DNA from: Streptomyces sp. TG1A-8
Lineage (GTDB): Bacteria > Actinomycetota > Actinomycetes > Streptomycetales > Streptomycetaceae
NCBI RefSeq assembly: GCF_030499535.1
Contig: NZ_JASTLB010000004.1
Span: forward strand, 310,001 to 374,000
DNA: 64,000 nt
Direction of reading: 5' to 3'
Positions 60,775 to 64,000 of this stretch are shown one piece after another (positions within the stretch are counted from its first letter, which is position 1; every line of letters begins with the position of its first letter). The notes under the pieces were generated by a model. The model had not been told where the DNA came from, did no database searches, and saw nothing but the letters and a program-made list of their open reading frames with translations. A program made the translations under genes and the position numbers.

Positions 60775-61760
60775 TGCTGTGACCGCATAGGTTCGCCGGG
60801 TCGGTGGTCGTGGCGGTTGGATGTGAAGTGACGTCCGATCCGACCACTGGAGGCGCGGTGGCCGAGCCTGTCCGTGTGCGCAGACTGACCGACCAGGAAG
60901 GGCAGAAGCTGCAGCAGATCGTTCGCCGGGGCAGCACCAACTCGGTGCGCTATCGCCGGGCGATGATGCTGCTGGCCTCGGCCGACGGGAACCGCGTGCC
61001 GGTGATCGCCCAGCTAGTGCAGGCCGACGATGACACCGTCCGAGATGTGATCCACCGGTTCAACGAGATCGGCCTGGCCTGTCTGGACCCTCGGTGGGCG
61101 GGAGGCCGTCCCCGCCTGCTCAGCCCTGACGACGAGGACTTCGTCATCCAGACGGCCACCACCCGCCCCACCAAACTCGGCCAGCCCTTCACCCGCTGGT
61201 CGCTGCGCAAGCTCGTTGCCTACCTGCGGAAAGTTCACGGCCGGGTGATTCGCATCGGCCGTGAGGCATTACGTGGGTTGCTCGCCCGGCGCGGTGTCAC
61301 CTTCCAGCGCACCAAGACCTGGAAGGAATCCCCCGACCCCGAGCGCGAGGCGAAGCTGGACCGGATCGAGGAAGTCCTTGACCGCTTCCCGGACCGGGTC
61401 TTCGCCTTCGACGAGTTCGGCCCCCTCGGGATCCGACCCACCGGCGGCAGCTGCTGGGCCACGCAGACAAGACCCGACCGGGTGCCGGCCACCTACCACC
61501 GCACCCACGGAGTGCGGTACTTCCACGGCTGCTACTCGGTCGGCGACGACACCCTGTGGGGCGTCAACCGCCGCAGAAAGGGCGCCGCCAACACGCTGGC
61601 CGCACTGAAGTCGATCCGCGCCGCCCGACCCGACGGCGCACCCATCTACGTGATCCTGGACAACCTGTCCGCCCACAAAGGCGCCGACATCCGCCGCTGG
61701 GCCAGGAAACACAAGGTCGAACTGTGCTTCACCCCGACCTACACCTCCTGGGCCAACCCG
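60775..61760 (+). pseudogene. IS630-family element, C-terminally truncated transposase
   Basis: The terminal repeat at 60774 on is followed by the transposase from GTG 60804: helix-turn-helix [20 protein letters not shown] and [20 protein letters not shown], first Asp in VFAFDEFGPLGIRP, second in YVILDNLSAHKGADI. Similarity ends at TYTSWANP (61760), exactly before the third acidic residue that the 17.9-kb fragment still has. The foreign continuation is SVNWGMSVSP. Confidence 0.87.
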
Positions 61761-62007
61761 TCGGTGAATTGGGGCATGTCGGTCAGTCCTCGCCGAGGCT
61801 CGGGAGCAGGTAGACCCAGTGCAGCAGGGGGACAAGGGTGAGGCAGTAGACCTGGCAGGAGAGTGCGGGGGCGGGTTTTCCCTACTGCCGCCACCGAGGT
61901 GCCGCCGTGATGGCCCTCGCAGTGGCCCAACTGTGAGGGCCCGGGTGGTCGACCTGGCTCGAAGTCGTCAGCGAAGGATCACCGGGGGGCTTGTTCCTGA
62001 ATAACTG
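61761..62007. other. Unassigned junction sequence
   Basis: About 250 bases between the IS630 break and the helix-turn-helix remnant. Short open frames only; no recognised repeat or gene. Confidence 0.4.
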
Positions 62008-62214
62008 TCAGGGTTGATCTTCCGGATGGTCCTCGTCAGGCAAGCGAACTCGAAGCTGTTCGAGGGTCCGGGCGGGCGACCCAGGCAGCGGTGTAACGGC
62101 GATGCGATGCAGGTCCGGGATCCGGTGCCCGTCTTGGAACTGGTTGGAGAGGTTGGTGCGGGTAACGCCCAGCAGCTGGGCCAGGAGGGTGCTGGTGATC
62201 GCCCTGCGTCGGCG
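62008..62214 (-). pseudogene. Helix-turn-helix protein remnant
   Basis: Leftward frame with AITSTLLAQLLGVTRTNLSN and QFQDGHRIPDLHRIAV, ending EDHPEDQP at TGA 62008-62010. It looks like the C-terminal part of a small DNA-binding protein. It begins where the ISAzo13 transposase ends, and start and family are unknown. Confidence 0.4.
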
Positions 62215-63231
62215 TCAGAGCGCTGCCAGGAGGCGGTGGTAGTGGTCCAGGCTGCTGGTCTGCGGGTGGAGGTAACTGCGCGGACGGTGGAAGCGTCGCT
62301 GGAAGGCCGCTTCGGCCAGGGCGTCCCAGTACGGCTCGGAGACTGCCACCAAGCGTTCGAAGTCGGACCGCGGCATGCCGGTCAGGGCCGGATTGCTGAG
62401 CATCGTGGTCAGGTCGGGGTCGATCCGCCGGGCGGTCGCCGGCGTCTGGGGCGTTCGGGGCGGGACTGGCGCCAGGGTGTAGTTCCAGTCGCCGTGGAAC
62501 GCGTCGGGCGTGATCGGCAGGGCCTGGAACTCGGCGGCGGTCACCGTAGTGCCCAGGCGGTAGCTGCCGGTGTTCAGCTCGGCGTCGATGGTCAGCCCGG
62601 TGCGTGTGGTCGTCGCGGCAATGGTTTCGATGACGACCTGGTAGCTGGTCAGTGGTCGACCGCGCCAGTTCGCGGTGATGTGGCAGAACATTCGGTGTTC
62701 GATTTTGTTCCATTTCGACGTGCCCGGCGGAAAGTGGCAGACCGTGATCTCCAAGCCGCTCTCCAGGGCCAAGGCAGCCAGGTGTTTCTTCCAGGTCCAG
62801 CGGCGGGGATCGTTCGAGCCGCCGGCGTCGGCGGTGATCAGCAACCGGGTTGCGTCCGGGTGGTGCACCTGTCCGCGGCGCTGCCACCAGCGGCGTATGG
62901 ACTCCACCGCGAACTCGGCGGTGTCGTGGTCGGTCCCGACGTTGACCCAGCCGGTGTTGGTGGCGATGTCGTAGATCCCATACGGTATGGCGACGGGCTG
63001 GTCGCTGGTGGTGAAGGTGTGGCAGTCGACTTTGATTGGGTCCTTGCCCGGCCGCCAGGTGCGACCGGGCCGGTCTCGGTTGCCGAGCCATTCCTTGGCC
63101 TTGGTGTCGACGCTGATCACCGGCTGTCCGTCGTCGAGGAAGGCGGTGGCCGTAGCGTTCAGGTGGGCGAACTGGGCGTCGCGGTCCGGATGGCTGGCGC
63201 CCTCGGTGGTCTTGACGGTGCCCTGCAGGCT
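62215..63231 (-). pseudogene. ISAzo13-family transposase, N-terminally truncated
   Basis: About 335 residues from SLQGTVKTTEGASHPDRDAQ. First Asp in PVISVDTKAKEWLG, second in TRLLITADAGGSNDPRRWTW, Glu in TSKWNKIEHRMFCHITANWR; C-terminus complete at 62215. The N-terminal ~100 residues are missing, cut at 63232 by an IS630-type end (TAGTGCTGTGACCGGATTGG). Confidence 0.85.
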
Positions 63232-63280
63232 ATAGTGCTGTGACCGGATTGGTTCACCGGGTTGGCGGTACTGTCCGCGC

Positions 63281-63519
63281 ATGAATCAGCTCCCCTGCAC
63301 TTTGGAAGCTCTCGTTGTGCGCACCGACTTCTCAGCAGACGGTGCGTGGGACGCTCTGCGGGCGTCGCTGTTCTCGCCCAGCAAGGACGGTTTCTTGGCC
63401 CCAGCAAGGACGGTTTCTTGGCCAATGTCGCAGTCGTCGATGACCGGAGGTACGAGGGTTTGACATCCGACCAGGCCCTCGACCTGATCCCCGCGGAGTA
63501 CCAGCATCCGCTTCTTGTC
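63281..63519 (+). pseudogene. DUF6924-like small protein, frameshifted by a tandem duplication
   Basis: ATG 63281: MNQLPCTLEALVVRTDFSAD, GAWDALRASLFSPSKDGFLA, then the frame is displaced. Removing one of two 23-base copies (63378-63400, 63401-63423) restores NVAVVDDRRYEGLTSDQALD and IPAEYQHPLLVL. The protein is then cut by the IS5 at 63520. The family name is from memory (small Streptomyces proteins of unknown function). Confidence 0.68.
63378..63423. repeat. Two tandem copies of a 23-bp unit
   Basis: CCAGCAAGGACGGTTTCTTG plus GCC occurs twice with no spacer. It lies inside the small protein gene and shifts the reading frame by two. Confidence 0.92.
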
Positions 63520-63522
63520 TTA

Positions 63523-64000
63523 GAACTCCTATCGCAATGACGTCAGGCGCCTCCAGCAGATGAGCGCGCATCCGAGGGTGAGGAAGGCTTCGTGGATGTC
63601 GTCGCGGATCTCCCAGCGGATCCGCAGACGGCGGAACCAGTGCAGGTGGGCGAATGCGCGTTCCACGACCCAGCGTTGGGTGCCGAGTCCGGAGCCGTGT
63701 TCGGTGCCGCGTCGGGCGATCAGTGGCTTCACGCCCAGGTCCCGGACGAGCCGGCGGTACTTGTCGTGGTCGTAGCCGCGGTCGCCCAGCACCACGTCCG
63801 GGCGGCGTCGGGGCCGGCCTCGCTTGCCCCGCACCGGCGGTATCGCCTCCAGCAGAGGGATCAGCTGGGTGACGTCGTTGCGGTTGCCGCCGGTCAGCGT
63901 GGCGGCGAGCGGGATGCCGGTGGCGTCGGTGATCAGGTGGTGCTTGCTGCCGGTTCTGCCCCGGTCAACAGGGCTTCGTCCGGTCTTGGGACCCCCTTTA
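63523..64000 (-). mobile_element. IS5-family element (copy C), partial at window edge
   Basis: The end GAACTCCTATCGCAATGACG starts after TTA (63520-63522). The transposase C-terminus (63529 leftward stop; VVLGDRGYDHDKY, QRWVVERAFAHLHWFRRL) matches copy A almost completely. The element continues beyond 64000, stopping just at the frameshift site (GGGACCCCCTTTA). Confidence 0.92.

Noticed and set aside
1..64000. tRNA, rRNA, prophage structural genes or a replication origin
   Set aside because: None was seen while reading both strands. A covariance-model and profile search would be needed to exclude small RNAs.

Overview
The window is very GC-rich DNA with third-position-GC codon use, GTG starts and short operon overlaps. 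Gene families such as an NsdA-like regulator, a Fic-type toxin pair of the actinomycete kind, IS701/IS630/IS110/ISAs1 remnants and the Streptomyces MetK N-terminus point to Streptomyces or a close relative. At least a dozen different insertion sequences, most truncated, point to accessory DNA such as a chromosome arm or a linear plasmid. No rRNA or tRNA gene was found.

Layout. 1-2.8 kb: a leftward, overlapping trio of tyrosine recombinase, XRE regulator and zinc-ribbon recombinase-like protein, running off the left edge. 2.9-4.5 kb: IS3 and IS6 transposases fused tail to tail, both broken. 5.3-16.1 kb: a coherent envelope locus. Two BlaI-repressor/M56-protease pairs bracket a polyprenol-phosphate mannose synthase, a GT-C membrane glycosyltransferase, a COG4705 membrane protein, DedA, two PAP2 phosphatases and a two-component system whose sensor kinase is broken. 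CTACA-n-TGTAG operators lie in both divergent intergenic regions. 16.1-22.7 kb: debris (EamA fragment, metK first codons, IS5, IS630 and IS6 pieces) around a CsaA-like protein, an orphan barstar-type immunity protein, a hydrolase lying between transposon-like end repeats, and a frameshifted RNB-like protein.

22.7-27.2 kb: VOC protein, AraC regulator and a 1061-residue secreted protein joining a CdtB-like nuclease domain to an SGNH hydrolase and fibronectin III domains. 27.4-29.7 kb: one isolated type I-E-like CRISPR repeat, a RelE-like fragment, and Tn3 transposase and integrase remnants. 29.7-37.9 kb: an intact catabolic island with metallo-hydrolase, LeuD/LeuC-like hydratase, ICL/PEP-mutase lyase, MmgE/PrpD, GntR and IclR regulators and an MFS transporter, probably for a branched dicarboxylic acid. 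38-44 kb: IS3, IS110, IS4, ISAs1, IS30 and IS256 pieces around a Fic-type toxin-antitoxin pair.

44-50.6 kb: a leftward cassette (RmlB-like dehydratase, DegT aminotransferase, ATP-grasp, GNAT, NUDIX) with a divergent NsdA-like regulator. It looks like a small unrecognised amino-sugar or amide biosynthetic locus. 50.7-51.9 kb: dpgB and the 3' end of dpgA, the rest lost to an IS701. 53.2-56.5 kb: a secreted M15 peptidase cleanly split by an IS5 (TTA duplication), a small membrane protein and an unknown secreted protein cut by another IS. 56.5-64 kb: an IS graveyard with two elements sharing one CTAG target, halves of IS630 and ISAzo13, and a small gene frameshifted by a 23-bp tandem duplication.

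Frameshifts in short homopolymer runs recur (about 4.06, 42.85, 46.21 and 49.69 kb). They could be real decay or assembly errors, and read-level checking would separate the two.
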